Assembly: GCA_026389315.1 (NCBI GenBank) | Contig: JAPLIC010000065.1 | Location: 1 to 64,000, forward strand | Length of the DNA stretch: 64,000 bases | From: Cyanobacteriota bacterium | Lineage (GTDB): Bacteria > Cyanobacteriota > Cyanobacteriia > PCC-6307 > Cyanobiaceae | Reading direction: 5' to 3' | Part shown: positions 52,235 through 62,100 of the stretch, in pieces | Numbering within the stretch: the first letter of the stretch is position 1 | How the letters are laid out: the number at the start of each line of letters is the position of its first letter | Position numbers and translations under genes: made by a program | Notes under the pieces: generated by a model | Database searches by the model: none | Seen by the model: only the letters and a program-made list of their open reading frames with translations | What the model was told of the DNA's origin: nothing

Positions 52235-53314
52235 GTGAATCTTGCCCAAAGCCCCAATGCGGCCGCCCTGCTGACGGCCCTGCTGGCCGCCGTGCTCACT
52301 GCGGTGATCGTGCCCCTGGTGCGCCGGGCGGGTCTGCACTGGGGCGTGGTTGATGCCCCGGACGCCCGCAAGCACCACCAGCGCCCGATCGTGCGCCTGG
52401 GGGGTGTGGGCATCGTGGCCGGCTTCAGCCTGGCGTTGGCCCTGACCTGGGCTTGGGGAGGCTTCGCGGGATTGGCCCCCGACAAGGACCAGTTGATCTG
52501 GACGACCTTGGCCGGCTCGCTCTGCTTCTTTGTCATTGGTCTGGCGGATGACCTCTTTGCCCTGCCGCCGCTGCCGCGGTTGGCGGGCCAGGTGGCCGTG
52601 GCCATGGCGGTCTGGACCCAGGGGGTGCGCATCGGCAGCATTGATCTGCCTTCCACCTTTTTGGGCACCGGGGCGGTTGTCACCCTCCCCGCCTGGATCA
52701 GCCTCGTGGCCACGGTGTTTTGGCTGGTGGGCATCACCAATGCCATCAATTGGCTTGATGGCCTTGATGGCCTGGCCGCAGGCGTCAGCGGCATCGCCGC
52801 CGTGGCCTTGCTTTCGGTGAGCTACAGCCTCCACCAAAGCGCCCCCGGCTTGTTGGGGGCGGCCCTGGCGGGAGCTTGCCTGGGCTTTTTGCGCCACAAC
52901 TTCAATCCCGCCAAGATCTTCATGGGAGATGGGGGGTCCTATTTCCTCGGCTTCGCCCTGGCTTCGATCAGCATCGTCGGACCGGCCAAGGCCCTCACCA
53001 GCGTCAGCCTGTTGCTGCCCCTGTTGATTCTGTCGTTGCCGCTGGCCGACATGTCGGCCGTGATCATGGGGCGCCTGCGGGAGGGCCGCTCACCCTTCTA
53101 TCCCGATCGCCGCCATCTCCATCACCGCCTGTTGCGCAGCGGCCTGAGCCAGCGCCATACGGTGCTTTTGATTTACGCCTTCACCCAGTGGTTGGCCTCC
53201 CTGGCGCTGGTGGTGGCCAACGCCGAGTTGCGTTTTCTGTGGCTGGGGCTCGCCACCGCCGTCTTGATCGGCGCCTTGGTGCTCACCCGCCGCAGCCTGG
53301 CCCAAGACTTTTGA
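52235..53314 (+). CDS. WecA/TagO-type undecaprenyl-phosphate sugar-1-phosphate transferase
   Basis: From GTG 52235 the 359-residue membrane protein shows family motifs: [20 protein letters not shown] near residue 40, [14 protein letters not shown] with the catalytic Asp pair, [29 protein letters not shown], and the His motif [14 protein letters not shown]. It transfers GlcNAc-1-P (or a similar sugar) to the lipid carrier to start surface polysaccharide synthesis. Its stop overlaps the cinA start (TGATG). Confidence 0.9.
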   Translation: MNLAQSPNAAALLTALLAAVLTAVIVPLVRRAGLHWGVVDAPDARKHHQRPIVRLGGVGIVAGFSLALALTWAWGGFAGLAPDKDQLIWTTLAGSLCFFVIGLADDLFALPPLPRLAGQVAVAMAVWTQGVRIGSIDLPSTFLGTGAVVTLPAWISLVATVFWLVGITNAINWLDGLDGLAAGVSGIAAVALLSVSYSLHQSAPGLLGAALAGACLGFLRHNFNPAKIFMGDGGSYFLGFALASISIVGPAKALTSVSLLLPLLILSLPLADMSAVIMGRLREGRSPFYPDRRHLHHRLLRSGLSQRHTVLLIYAFTQWLASLALVVANAELRFLWLGLATAVLIGALVLTRRSLAQDF

Positions 53315-54582
53315 TGACCCCCCCATCCCCAACCCCCCGGCAGGGGGCCGAACTGCTCTGCATCGGCACGGAGTTGTTGCTTGGCAACATTCTCAACAGC
53401 AACGCCCGCTGGTTGGCCGAACGGCTGGCGGCCCTGGGGGTTCCGCACTTTCGCCAGGAGGTGGTCGGCGATAACCGGGAACGGGTGATCACGGCGGTGC
53501 GGGCCGCCTGCCAACGCTCCCGTGTGCTGATCACCAGTGGGGGCCTGGGTCCGACCCCGGACGATCTGACGAGCGAAGCGATTGCCGCCGCTTTTGACAC
53601 CCCCCTCCAGGAGCGGCCTGAGGTGTGGGAGTTGATCCAGGCACGGCTGGCGGGTCGAGGTCGCCCGGTGGCCGTCAGTAACCGCCGCCAGGCTTGGCTG
53701 CCCCAGGGAGCCCAGGTGCTGCCCAACCCCACCGGCACGGCCCCGGGGATGATCTGGAGTCCCGTGGCGGGCTTCACCGTGCTCACCTTTCCGGGGGTGC
53801 CGTCGGAACTCAAGGCGATGTGGCTGGCCACGGCGGAGCCCTGGTTGCGGCAGGCCGGAGTGGCCGAGGGGGTCTTCGCCAGCCGCTTGTTGCGCTTTTG
53901 GGGGGTCAGTGAATCGGCCCTGGCCGAACAGGTGGGCGACCTGCTCGCCCGGGACAACCCCACCCTGGCCCCCTATGCGGGTCTGGGGGAGGTGAAGTTG
54001 CGCATGACGGCCCGGGCAAAGGATGGGGACACGGCCGCCGCCTTGCTGGCACCGCTGGAGGCCGAACTAAGGCGGCGCAGTGGCCAGAGTTGTTACGGCA
54101 TCGATGGGGACAGCCTGGCTTCGGTGGTGATCGAGAAGCTGCGCCAGCGGGGCGAAACCTTGGCGGTGGCGGAATCATGCAGCGGCGGCGGATTGGGGGC
54201 AGCCTTGACGGCGGTGCCCGGGGCCTCCGATGTGTTTCTAGGCGGTGTGATCGCCTATGCCAATGCGGTGAAGCAGGGCCTGCTGGGGGTTGATCCGCTG
54301 GATCTGGAACGCTGGGGGGCTGTTAGTGATCCAGTGGCGGAGGCGATGGCCTTGGGGGGCCAGCGTCTCACCGGTAGTGATTGGGCCCTGGCGATCACCG
54401 GGGTGGCGGGGCCGGGCGGTGGCAGTGACCAGAAGCCGGTGGGTCTGGTGCATATCGCCGTGGCCGGGCCCGCCTCCTGCCGCAGTGAGGCGGTGCGCTT
54501 TGGCAGCAGCCGGCCACGGGCCTGGATTCAAGCGCTGAGTGTGGGTGAGGCCTTGAATCGACTGCGCTTATCCCTGGCCTGA
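53314..54582 (+). CDS. cinA: CinA-family protein (competence/damage-inducible, NMN deamidase-type)
   Basis: The 422-residue protein has an N-terminal molybdopterin-binding-like domain ([39 protein letters not shown]) and the C-terminal CinA domain ([36 protein letters not shown]). The C-terminal domain deamidates NMN, while the N-terminal one acts as an ADP-ribose pyrophosphatase in some species. Start ATG overlaps the upstream stop by one base. Confidence 0.92.
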   Translation: MTPPSPTPRQGAELLCIGTELLLGNILNSNARWLAERLAALGVPHFRQEVVGDNRERVITAVRAACQRSRVLITSGGLGPTPDDLTSEAIAAAFDTPLQERPEVWELIQARLAGRGRPVAVSNRRQAWLPQGAQVLPNPTGTAPGMIWSPVAGFTVLTFPGVPSELKAMWLATAEPWLRQAGVAEGVFASRLLRFWGVSESALAEQVGDLLARDNPTLAPYAGLGEVKLRMTARAKDGDTAAALLAPLEAELRRRSGQSCYGIDGDSLASVVIEKLRQRGETLAVAESCSGGGLGAALTAVPGASDVFLGGVIAYANAVKQGLLGVDPLDLERWGAVSDPVAEAMALGGQRLTGSDWALAITGVAGPGGGSDQKPVGLVHIAVAGPASCRSEAVRFGSSRPRAWIQALSVGEALNRLRLSLA

Positions 54583-54611
54583 GGCCAGCGAGTCTGACAA
54601 AAATTGCAGAT

Positions 54612-54692
54612 ATTGCATCGCAGTGGCCTGGGCAAGAGCAGAACGCCGATGCAATGCAGGCTCAAGAAGCGAAGGGGTGACCCTGATGCAAT
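54612..54692. promoter_or_regulatory. three GATGCAAT-type elements upstream of cyAbrB
   Basis: ATTGCATCG (54612-54620) and its reverse complement CGATGCAAT (54647-54655) form a perfect 9-bp inverted repeat, and a third GATGCAAT lies at 54685-54692. All fall in the 194-bp gap between cinA and cyAbrB. They could be operator half-sites for cyAbrB autoregulation or another factor. The distance from the third element to the ATG is 84 bp. Confidence 0.4.
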
Positions 54693-54776
54693 TGATGTCA
54701 TCTGGTGCTGATTAGACGCTTGCTTTAGGGACTCGGGGCGTTAGGGTGAATTGAACCTCAATTGCTTGCAGGCATC

Positions 54777-55142
54777 ATGTTGACCGGCCCCGATCTCCTC
54801 TCCAAAGTCAAGGAACTTGGCGATGCATCCAAATCCGACTTGGTGCGCAGCTGCGGCTATGTGAGCACCAAGAAGGATGGTTCGGAGCGCCTGAACTTCA
54901 CCGCCTTCTATGAAGCTCTCCTGGAGGCCAAGGGTCTCAGCCTTGGTGACAACAGCGGCAAGGGTGTAGGCAAGGGGGGGCGCAAGCTCAGCTATGTGGC
55001 CACTGTGCAAGGCAACGGCAACCTGCTGGTGGGCAAGGCCTACACCGCCCTTCTGGACCTCAATCCCGGCGATGAGTTCGAGATCAAGTTGGGACGCAAG
55101 CAGATTCGTCTTGTACCCGCTGGTGGTGAAGACGAGGAGTGA
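54777..55142 (+). CDS. cyAbrB-type transcriptional regulator
   Basis: The 121-residue product matches cyanobacterial AbrB-like proteins: LTGPDLLSKVKELGDASKSD, LVRSCGYVSTKKDGSERLNF, and a C-terminal swapped-hairpin AbrB domain with LLVGKAYTALLDLNPGDEF then EIKLGRKQIRL. cyAbrBs regulate carbon, nitrogen and redox genes and behave partly as nucleoid proteins. ATG 54777 gives the conserved start; ATG 54762 is also in frame. Confidence 0.93.
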   Translation: MLTGPDLLSKVKELGDASKSDLVRSCGYVSTKKDGSERLNFTAFYEALLEAKGLSLGDNSGKGVGKGGRKLSYVATVQGNGNLLVGKAYTALLDLNPGDEFEIKLGRKQIRLVPAGGEDEE

Positions 55143-55161
55143 ACCGGCCAGCTTGGCCGTC

Positions 55162-55192
55162 AAGACCTCCGCGGCAGAGATACGGAGGTCTT
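55162..55192 (+). terminator. stem-loop downstream of cyAbrB
   Basis: AAGACCTCCG and CGGAGGTCTT form a 10-bp stem around an 11-nt loop. A second small hairpin (CGGCCA/TGGCCG, 55145-55159) lies just before it, right after the stop. There is no T-run, so it is either a weak terminator or a 3'-end stabiliser. Confidence 0.5.
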
Positions 55193-55526
55193 CTCCGCGC
55201 CAGGCCATTGATCACGAATCCTGAGGATTGAACTTTTCCAGCCTTGGTCCGGTGCTTTCCCCATCCCTCCCCAGGGTTTTCCCCAGAGGTTGGCGCCTGC
55301 TTGGCTGCGCTGGCCGACCACGGAGATTGGGTCTGTGGGAAACCCTTCTCCCCCTTGACGATCCCTGGGGGATTCCTCCTTAGTTCCTCTGCAAAGTTGA
55401 CCCGTCTGCGGCCAGGTGCCTTAGGCCCTTTCCAAAAATGAGACGCATTAGTCCTTCTCTGATCGGGTCGCTTTGACGGCTGGGGCCTCGCCGTGGCCTG
55501 ATGGGGGGGTCCTTGAAGTGCGCCGT
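55193..55526. other. intergenic region between cyAbrB and DUF2811
   Basis: No gene is supported in these 334 bp. A 65-codon plus-strand frame (55244-55441) lacks family features and looks like chance. The DUF2811 promoter is probably here; no clear -10/-35 pair was recognised. Confidence 0.4.
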
Positions 55527-55790
55527 ATGACCCAGATTCCCGATCACGCCCCTTGCACGGTGAGCATCGAGAACCAAATGCCGGAGGATCTCTTCACGGC
55601 GATGCGCGAGTTCATCTCCCTCCACCCCCAGTGGGATCAATACCGCCTGATGCAGGCGGCCCTGGCGGGGTTTCTCTTCCAGCACGGTTGCGAGGACCGG
55701 GCTGTGGCCCGCCACTACCTCGATGGCCTGTTCCGGCGTGACCGGGACAGCGAGCGGCCCGAACTGCCCCGGCGTGGTGGCCAGCGGTGA
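55527..55790 (+). CDS. DUF2811 protein
   Basis: From ATG 55527 the product is 87 residues and reads VSIENQMPEDLFTAMREFIS, then HPQWDQYRLMQAALAGFLFQ and HYLDGLF, the DUF2811 pattern, a small helical cyanobacterial family of unknown function. The upstream frame to 55473 is not part of the family. Its stop overlaps the next start (GTGA), so it is coupled to the dehydrogenase gene. Confidence 0.82.
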   Translation: MTQIPDHAPCTVSIENQMPEDLFTAMREFISLHPQWDQYRLMQAALAGFLFQHGCEDRAVARHYLDGLFRRDRDSERPELPRRGGQR

Positions 55791-56767
55791 GCACCGGATC
55801 CGGGCTCCCCGGCTTGGTCGTGCTCGATGGCCAGACCACCAACCCCGGGGACCTCTCCTGGGAGCCCTTGGAGCGGCTCGGTGCCCTCCAGGTCTATCCC
55901 CGCACGCCAGCTTCTCTCGTCGCCGAACGGCTGGCCGGAGCCACGGTGGTGATCACCAATAAAACCCCCCTGGGGGAGGCTGAGTTCGCCGCAGCCCCCC
56001 ACCTCAAGGGGGTGGCGATGCTCTCCACCGGCCATGACGTCGTGGACGGGGTGGCGGCGGGGGCCCGGGGTCTGCCCCTCTGCCATGTGCCCGAGTACGC
56101 CACGGCCTCCGTGGCCCAGGCCGTGTTTGCCCTGATCCTGGAACTGACCAACCGCACCGGCAGCCACAACACGGGCGTGCACCAGGGGCGTTGGAGTGCC
56201 GCTGCCGATTTCTGCTACTGGGAGGGCCACCTGCAGGAGTTGGCCGGCCAGACCCTTGGCGTGGTGGGCATGGGGCGGATTGGGGCGGCGGTGGCGCGCA
56301 TCGCCGCCGCCTTCGGGATGGAGGTCCTGGTTCATCGCCGCACCCCCGGGCCCGGCCGCACCGATTTGGCTGCCCTGTTGGCCAACAGTGATGTGGTCAG
56401 CCTGCACTGTCCGCTCACCAGCGAGACCCGCCAGCTGATCAATGCCGAGCGGTTGGCCTTGATGAAACCCACGGCCCTGCTGATCAACACCGGCCGCGGG
56501 GCCCTGATCAACGAAACCGACCTGGCAGCGGCCCTGCACCAGGGTCGTCTGGGGGGTGCCGGTCTGGATGTGTTGACCCTGGAGCCCCCCGAGGCCACCA
56601 ACCCCCTGCTGCAGGCCCCGAACTGCGTGATCACCCCCCATATCGCCTGGGCCACCAAGGCGGCCCGGCAGCGGCTGATTGCCGAGGTGGCCGCCAATGT
56701 CGAAGCAATTCTGGCCGGCCGGCCCCGCCATGTGGTTAATCAGCCGCGGCGCACCGGCTTGATCTAA
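55787..56767 (+). CDS. D-2-hydroxyacid dehydrogenase (glycerate/hydroxypyruvate reductase-like)
   Basis: The 326-residue enzyme has the NAD-binding fold [20 protein letters not shown] near residue 152, the catalytic Arg in [13 protein letters not shown], Glu in [11 protein letters not shown] and the His in [16 protein letters not shown]. It reduces 2-keto acids, and in cyanobacteria similar proteins act in photorespiratory glycerate metabolism. It starts at GTG 55787. Its stop overlaps the convergent proA stop by 4 bp. Confidence 0.9.
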   Translation: MSTGSGLPGLVVLDGQTTNPGDLSWEPLERLGALQVYPRTPASLVAERLAGATVVITNKTPLGEAEFAAAPHLKGVAMLSTGHDVVDGVAAGARGLPLCHVPEYATASVAQAVFALILELTNRTGSHNTGVHQGRWSAAADFCYWEGHLQELAGQTLGVVGMGRIGAAVARIAAAFGMEVLVHRRTPGPGRTDLAALLANSDVVSLHCPLTSETRQLINAERLALMKPTALLINTGRGALINETDLAAALHQGRLGGAGLDVLTLEPPEATNPLLQAPNCVITPHIAWATKAARQRLIAEVAANVEAILAGRPRHVVNQPRRTGLI

Positions 56768-58101
56768 AGCGGTAGATCGCGGTGGGTGAACAGGCTGGCC
56801 CCACTGGCGTAATCGCCGGCGATATGGCCATCGCCGCGCAGCAGGTAGCGGTAGGTGACCAGACCTTCCAGGCCTACCGGTCCGCGGGGGGGCAGGGTCT
56901 GGGTGCTGATTCCCACCTCGGCGCCGAAGCCGTAACGGTTGCCATCGGCGAAGCGGGTGGAGCAATTCCAGTAAACGCCGGCGCTGTCCACCGATTTCAG
57001 GAAGCGTTCGGCCGCGGTGGCGTCGTCGGTGCAGATGGCGTCGGTGTGGCGGGAGCCGTAGCGGGCGATATGGGCGAGGGCGGCGTCCAGGTCGGCGACT
57101 ACTTTTATATTTAGAATGAGATCGGCATACTCGGTGCCCCAATCCGCCTCGCTGGCCGAAAGCGAGACCCCAAGCGAGCAGGCGGCCTCATCCCCCCGCA
57201 GTTCGACACCGGCCGCAGTGAACATGGCGCTGGCTGCCGGCACAAAGCTGGGGGCGATGCTCTGGTGCACCAGCAGGGTTTCGATGGCATTACAAGCCGC
57301 AGGATACTGGGTTTTGCTGTCCAGGGCCAGGCGCAGGGCTTGCTGGCCATCGGCGGCCGCATCGACATAGAGATGGCAGAGCCCGGCGGCGTGGCCCAGC
57401 ACCGGAATGCGGGTGTGGTCCTGGATGTAGCGCACCAGGGCATTGGAGCCGCGTGGAATGATCAGGTCCACCAGGCCGTCCAGCTTCAGCATGGCCAGGC
57501 TCTCCTGGCGGCTGGTCAGCATCTCCAGGCTGGCGGGGGTCACAAGACTGGCCGCCAGACCTTCCTTGAGGGCGGCCAGGATCGCCTCGGTACTGCCCGC
57601 CGCCTCCCGGCCCCCCTTAAGCAGGGCCCCATTGCCGGAGCGGATCGCCAAGGCCGCAATCTGGATTACGGCATCGGGCCGCGCCTCAAAAATCACCCCC
57701 AGCACCCCCAGGGGCACCGTGATCCGCTGCAGCACCAGGCCCGCGGCCAGTTCGCGATGCAACTGGCGCCGACCGACCGGATCGGCCAGGGCCGCCACTT
57801 GGCGCACCGCCGCGATGGCGCCCGCCAGTTTGGGCCGATCCATTTTGAGCCGGGCCAGCAGTGTTGGCGCCAGTCCCTCGGCGGCGGCCCTTTCAAGGTC
57901 GGCCCTATTGGCGGCCAGAATCGTGTCGCTGTGGCGCTGCAGCGCGTCGGCCATGGCCGCCAGGGCTTCCTGCCGTTCGTTGTTGGCCAACCGACCCAGG
58001 TCCAAGGCGGCGCGGCGCACGGCCGCGGCCCGTGCCAGCAGCTCGGGACTTGGATCGGGCGGCGAGGGGGCCGCTGCAGCGAACGGGGAGGAGGTCACCA
58101 T
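56764..58101 (-). CDS. proA: gamma-glutamyl phosphate reductase
   Basis: The 445-residue enzyme makes glutamate semialdehyde for proline synthesis. Seen are [34 protein letters not shown], the catalytic Cys in [14 protein letters not shown] and the C-terminal [20 protein letters not shown] with [19 protein letters not shown] 58101 gives the family start; the longer frame to 58320 is antisense-like. Confidence 0.95.
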   Translation of the reverse strand: MVTSSPFAAAAPSPPDPSPELLARAAAVRRAALDLGRLANNERQEALAAMADALQRHSDTILAANRADLERAAAEGLAPTLLARLKMDRPKLAGAIAAVRQVAALADPVGRRQLHRELAAGLVLQRITVPLGVLGVIFEARPDAVIQIAALAIRSGNGALLKGGREAAGSTEAILAALKEGLAASLVTPASLEMLTSRQESLAMLKLDGLVDLIIPRGSNALVRYIQDHTRIPVLGHAAGLCHLYVDAAADGQQALRLALDSKTQYPAACNAIETLLVHQSIAPSFVPAASAMFTAAGVELRGDEAACSLGVSLSASEADWGTEYADLILNIKVVADLDAALAHIARYGSRHTDAICTDDATAAERFLKSVDSAGVYWNCSTRFADGNRYGFGAEVGISTQTLPPRGPVGLEGLVTYRYLLRGDGHIAGDYASGASLFTHRDLPL

Positions 58102-58153
58102 GGGGCCATCATCCCAAGCGATGGGTCCCCTTGCCGCCGGCAGCCAGCCCAGT

Positions 58154-59089
58154 TCAGCCCAGGCGCTGGAGGGCCAGGCGGGCGGCCCCGAGCCGGCCGG
58201 CCCCATTGCCCAGGGCGCAGCGGCGGATGGCCAGCCCCTCGCGGCTGACCTCCAGCACCCGTTGTTCCACTTGCTGCCAAACGGCCGGCAGGAAGTGCTC
58301 GCTGGCCCCGCTGAGGCCACCGCCGATCAGCACCAGCTCCGGCGTCAGCACATACAGCAACGAGCTGAGGCCAATCCCCAGCCAGCGCCCGTAGGCCGCC
58401 CAAACGGCCAGGGCTTCGGCATCCCCCGCCGCGGCCCGGCGTTCCAGTTCTTGGGGCGGCAGCGGGCTCAGCCGGCCCAGACCGCCAAGGCTGCAGTACT
58501 GCTCCAAGGAGCCCCGGTTGCCGCTGCGGCAGGGCGGACCCTCGGGATTGACGCAGATCAGTCCCGGCTCGGCGGCGGCGCCGCGGTGGCCCAGAAACAG
58601 GTGGCCGCCCAGCATCACAGCCCCCCCGACCCCGGTGCCCAGGGTCAGCAGCAGCACATCGCTGTGGCCTTGGGCCGCCCCGTGCCAGGCCTCGCCCACG
58701 AGGGCGCAATTGGCGTCGTTGGCCAGGGTCACGGGGCGCTGCAGTTGGGGTTCGAGCCATTCGGCCAGGGGCACCTCGCGCCAGCCCTCCAGGTTGATCG
58801 CGATCCGTGCCACCCGTCCCTGGCGGTCGGTGGGGCCCGGCAGGCCGATGCCGACCCGGTCGGCGCGACCTTCAGGATCGAGCTGGGCCACGGCCTCGAC
58901 GATCGCCATGCAGGTGGCTCCAGGCACCGCTGGCTGGGGGGTGGGCACCTCCAGGGCCGCCAACAACTGGCCTTGCTGGTCAAACCGGCCCAACTTGATG
59001 GCGGTGCCGCCCAGGTCGACGCCGATCACTTGCCGGGCGGGGGCGGCTGGGGCGGCGTCAGGCCGGTCCGTCGCAGGAGGGATCGCCAA
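58154..59089 (-). CDS. ROK-family sugar kinase (glucokinase-like)
   Basis: The product reads [20 protein letters not shown] at the phosphate-binding loop, [20 protein letters not shown] with the catalytic Asp, [14 protein letters not shown], and a Cys/His zinc region ([28 protein letters not shown]). ROK kinases phosphorylate glucose or N-acetylsugars. The start is unclear: TTG 59089 gives 311 residues, while GTG 59029 would start right at the phosphate loop. It follows tamB by about 75 bp. Confidence 0.85.
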   Translation of the reverse strand: MAIPPATDRPDAAPAAPARQVIGVDLGGTAIKLGRFDQQGQLLAALEVPTPQPAVPGATCMAIVEAVAQLDPEGRADRVGIGLPGPTDRQGRVARIAINLEGWREVPLAEWLEPQLQRPVTLANDANCALVGEAWHGAAQGHSDVLLLTLGTGVGGAVMLGGHLFLGHRGAAAEPGLICVNPEGPPCRSGNRGSLEQYCSLGGLGRLSPLPPQELERRAAAGDAEALAVWAAYGRWLGIGLSSLLYVLTPELVLIGGGLSGASEHFLPAVWQQVEQRVLEVSREGLAIRRCALGNGAGRLGAARLALQRLG

Positions 59090-59162
59090 AGCGGGGCCCG
59101 GGTCCCACGGCCCGGGGGGACTGGTGACCCCGACCGTACGGGGCCGCCTGCCGCCGCTGGGC

Positions 59163-62100
59163 TCAGAAGCGCAGAAACAGCCGCAGCTGGGAGCCCCAGG
59201 AGCCCTGGGTGTCCACCGAAGCCTCAATGTTGATCAGATCGGAGGCCTTGTAATTCAGGGTCATTTGCGGGGCGATGTCCGTGCGGTTGGGGGCCGCCAG
59301 CACCGACAGATTGACCCGGTCGCTGAGGTCGTAGCCGATTTCGGCCCCCAGCACCAACTGGGGAGGCAGCCGTCTGGAGGTCTGATTGGAGTCGACGGAA
59401 ACTTCGGGGCTGACATAGGTGGGATAGAGCGCCAGGCTGACCCGCTGCCCCATGGCATCACTCAGGGAGGAGAGCAGCGGAGACAGCAGCGACTGTCCCA
59501 GCACCGTCGCCAGGGCCGTGCCCGCCCCGCCCGTTCCAAGCCCCGCCAGGGAGTTGCCCCCCACCAGGGCCAGCAAGCGCTCCTGGGGCAGGGGGGGAGT
59601 GCTGCGCATCTTGATGTTTTCCGCCAGACGATCGGCGGGACCGCTGACGCTCACCGTTACCAAAATGAGATTGAGCTGGCGCAGGGAAGCGGCGCCCGGG
59701 GTGAGGGTTGCGGTCGGGGCTCCCGCCGCGAAGGCGTCCCGCGAGGTTGGATTGAAGCCGTTGGGCGCGATCAACCCCAGGCTGTCGGAGATGCGGGTGC
59801 GCATGGCGATGTCCAGGTAGGGCACCAACCCGAGGGAGGGCGTGAACACCGCCACGTTGGGGGCCTGGGGATCGAGGCTGAAGCTGGTGGTGAACAGATT
59901 CAACCGGCCACTCAGCAGCCGGACCACCCCGGTGGCCCGCAGGCTGGGGTCCAGGCGGCCGCTGATGCGCAGGGAACCGCCGGTGTTGAAGCTCGCCACC
60001 CTGGGCAGGACCACCCTCAGGTCGGGTCCAAAGCGCAGCCTCAGGTTGTTGAAGGCCAGGTAGGGGAAGTTGGGCACGGTATCGGCCAGGGAGGTGGCCG
60101 TGGCCGAGGCCACGTCCGGACCGAGCAAGACCAAGGGCTTGTCAAACTTCCAGTCCTCTTCAATCAAGCGCTGCACGCTGGTGCTGGCACCGCCGGGGCC
60201 TTGGCTGAGACCCGCCGGCTGGACGTTGAGGGTCCCCCGGCTCACGGTCACCTCACCGCCCAGCTCCGGCGACCGCAGGCTGCCGCCCAGGCTTAGCTGC
60301 CCCTGGCCCATGGCCTGCAGCCGGTTCATCGAGAAGGGCACCTGGCGCAGCTTCACCATCAGGCTTGGCGGGCCGTCGAGGGGACGGATCAAGCCCAGCT
60401 TTCCCTCACCCTGGATCAGCCCGTTGCGACCCACCCGGGCCGTGAGCTGCTGCACTTCAAGTTGTTTGAAATCGAAAAGGACAGTCGCTTCGACCTGCTC
60501 AAGTTTCTGGCCAAGGAAGCGGCACTGGCCCCGGCGCAGCCTCACAAAACCGTTTGCGATCGGCTCGTTGAGGCTGCCTCGCACCAGCAGCCGCAAGTCG
60601 GCGCTGCCCTGCTGCCATTCAAGGGCGGAGCCGGCCAAGGCGGAGAGGAAGGTGAGGCCGTCACCCCGGCTGGTGAGCCGGAGTTCCAGCCCGCTCTTGC
60701 TCGGGTTCAGGGGGATCTGACCCACGAGGGCGACATTGCTTTGGGCGCCCTGGGCCCGCAGGGCCAGATCCAGCTGGATATTGGCTCGACGCAGCTCAAT
60801 CCGGCCCCGCTCCAGGCTGATCGGTTGGGGACCAATCCGGGCCTGATCCAGGGCCAGGTCCACCACCAGTTCTGGATGGGCGCCTCCCAGTCGGTAGGTG
60901 CCCTTGAGGCCCAGGCCGCCGCTGAGGCCCCGGGGCACCGGCGCCAGCAGGGCCAGCAGGCCCAGGGTCAGCCCCGCCAGTTCGAACTGACCTTGGCCGC
61001 CCCGCAGGGGACCGTCGAGACGGAAGGTCAACGGCTCGCTGCCCAGGGCGACGTCGCGGTCGCGCTGGCCCAACCAAAGCTGCCCCTTCGCCTCCAGTTG
61101 GGCCCGCAGCCGGCCCGGGTCCGGACCGCTGAGGCGCAGGTCGGCGTCCAGGCTGGTTTGCAGTCGGGCCAGCAGCTCCTGGCGACTCAGGCGCCGCAGG
61201 TCGGCCTGCCGCTGGTTTGCCAGGGCCTCGGCCCGGGCCAGGGCCTCCAATTGTTGATCGATGCTGGGGCCCAGGACGTCCCACACCAGGCTGCCCAGAT
61301 CGCTGGCCTGGCCGATGGCCATGGACTTGGGGATGGGGCCCCGCGCCAGATCCCAGGTGATCGCCATTTGGCGCAGCAGCCCCGCATCCAGACCCCGGGC
61401 CACCCAATGGGACTGGAGCGGTCCATTCGGCCGGCCCTTCAGGTCGACCCGCAGGCGCCCGGCGGTAAGGGGCACGAGATCGGCCCGCAGTTTGTAGCGG
61501 TTGCGGTTGTAAGCAAAGCTGGCCCGCAGCTGACGGGCCGCCAGGCCGAGGAAGCCGGGCCGCTCGATCTGCAGCGTTCCGGCAACCGAGAGCGGTTGCA
61601 GTTCGAGCACGCCGCGGCCCCCCAGTTGCCCCTGCAGGTTTCGCAGCGGCTGATTCGGGGCCAGGGTCAGGGCCAGACCCTGGAGGGAGAGGCCCTTGGC
61701 CTGCCAGTCGTAGTGGCTGGGTCGCCCCTTCAAGCTGAGCTGCCCGCCGCCCCGATCCAGCTGGATCCGCACGGGATGCCATTGGGCATCCAGCCAGGTG
61801 TCAATCCGCCCGGCGGGGGCCGGGGCCGCGGCCACCAGCTGCAGCTGGCCGCCGGAGCGAGCCTTCTGGCTGCCGCTGCCCACCAGTCCCTGGAAACGGC
61901 CGCTCCAGGTTTCCCTCAGGGCCACGGGGCCGGCGCCAGGTTGCTGAAGCCGTAGTTGCAGATCGGCCGCCAGCAGGTTGAGGGGGCCCGTCACGGGGCC
62001 TTGGGCATCGAGATGGCCCTGCAGGCGGGTGCCCACCAGGGGGCTGAGGCGGCCCAAGGGGTAATGGCGCAGGTCCAGCTGGCCCGTCAAATCGCCCATC

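Noticed and set aside
55244..55441. 65-codon plus-strand frame between cyAbrB and DUF2811
   Set aside because: Pro/Leu-rich with no motif, no ribosome binding site and no link to neighbours; probably chance.
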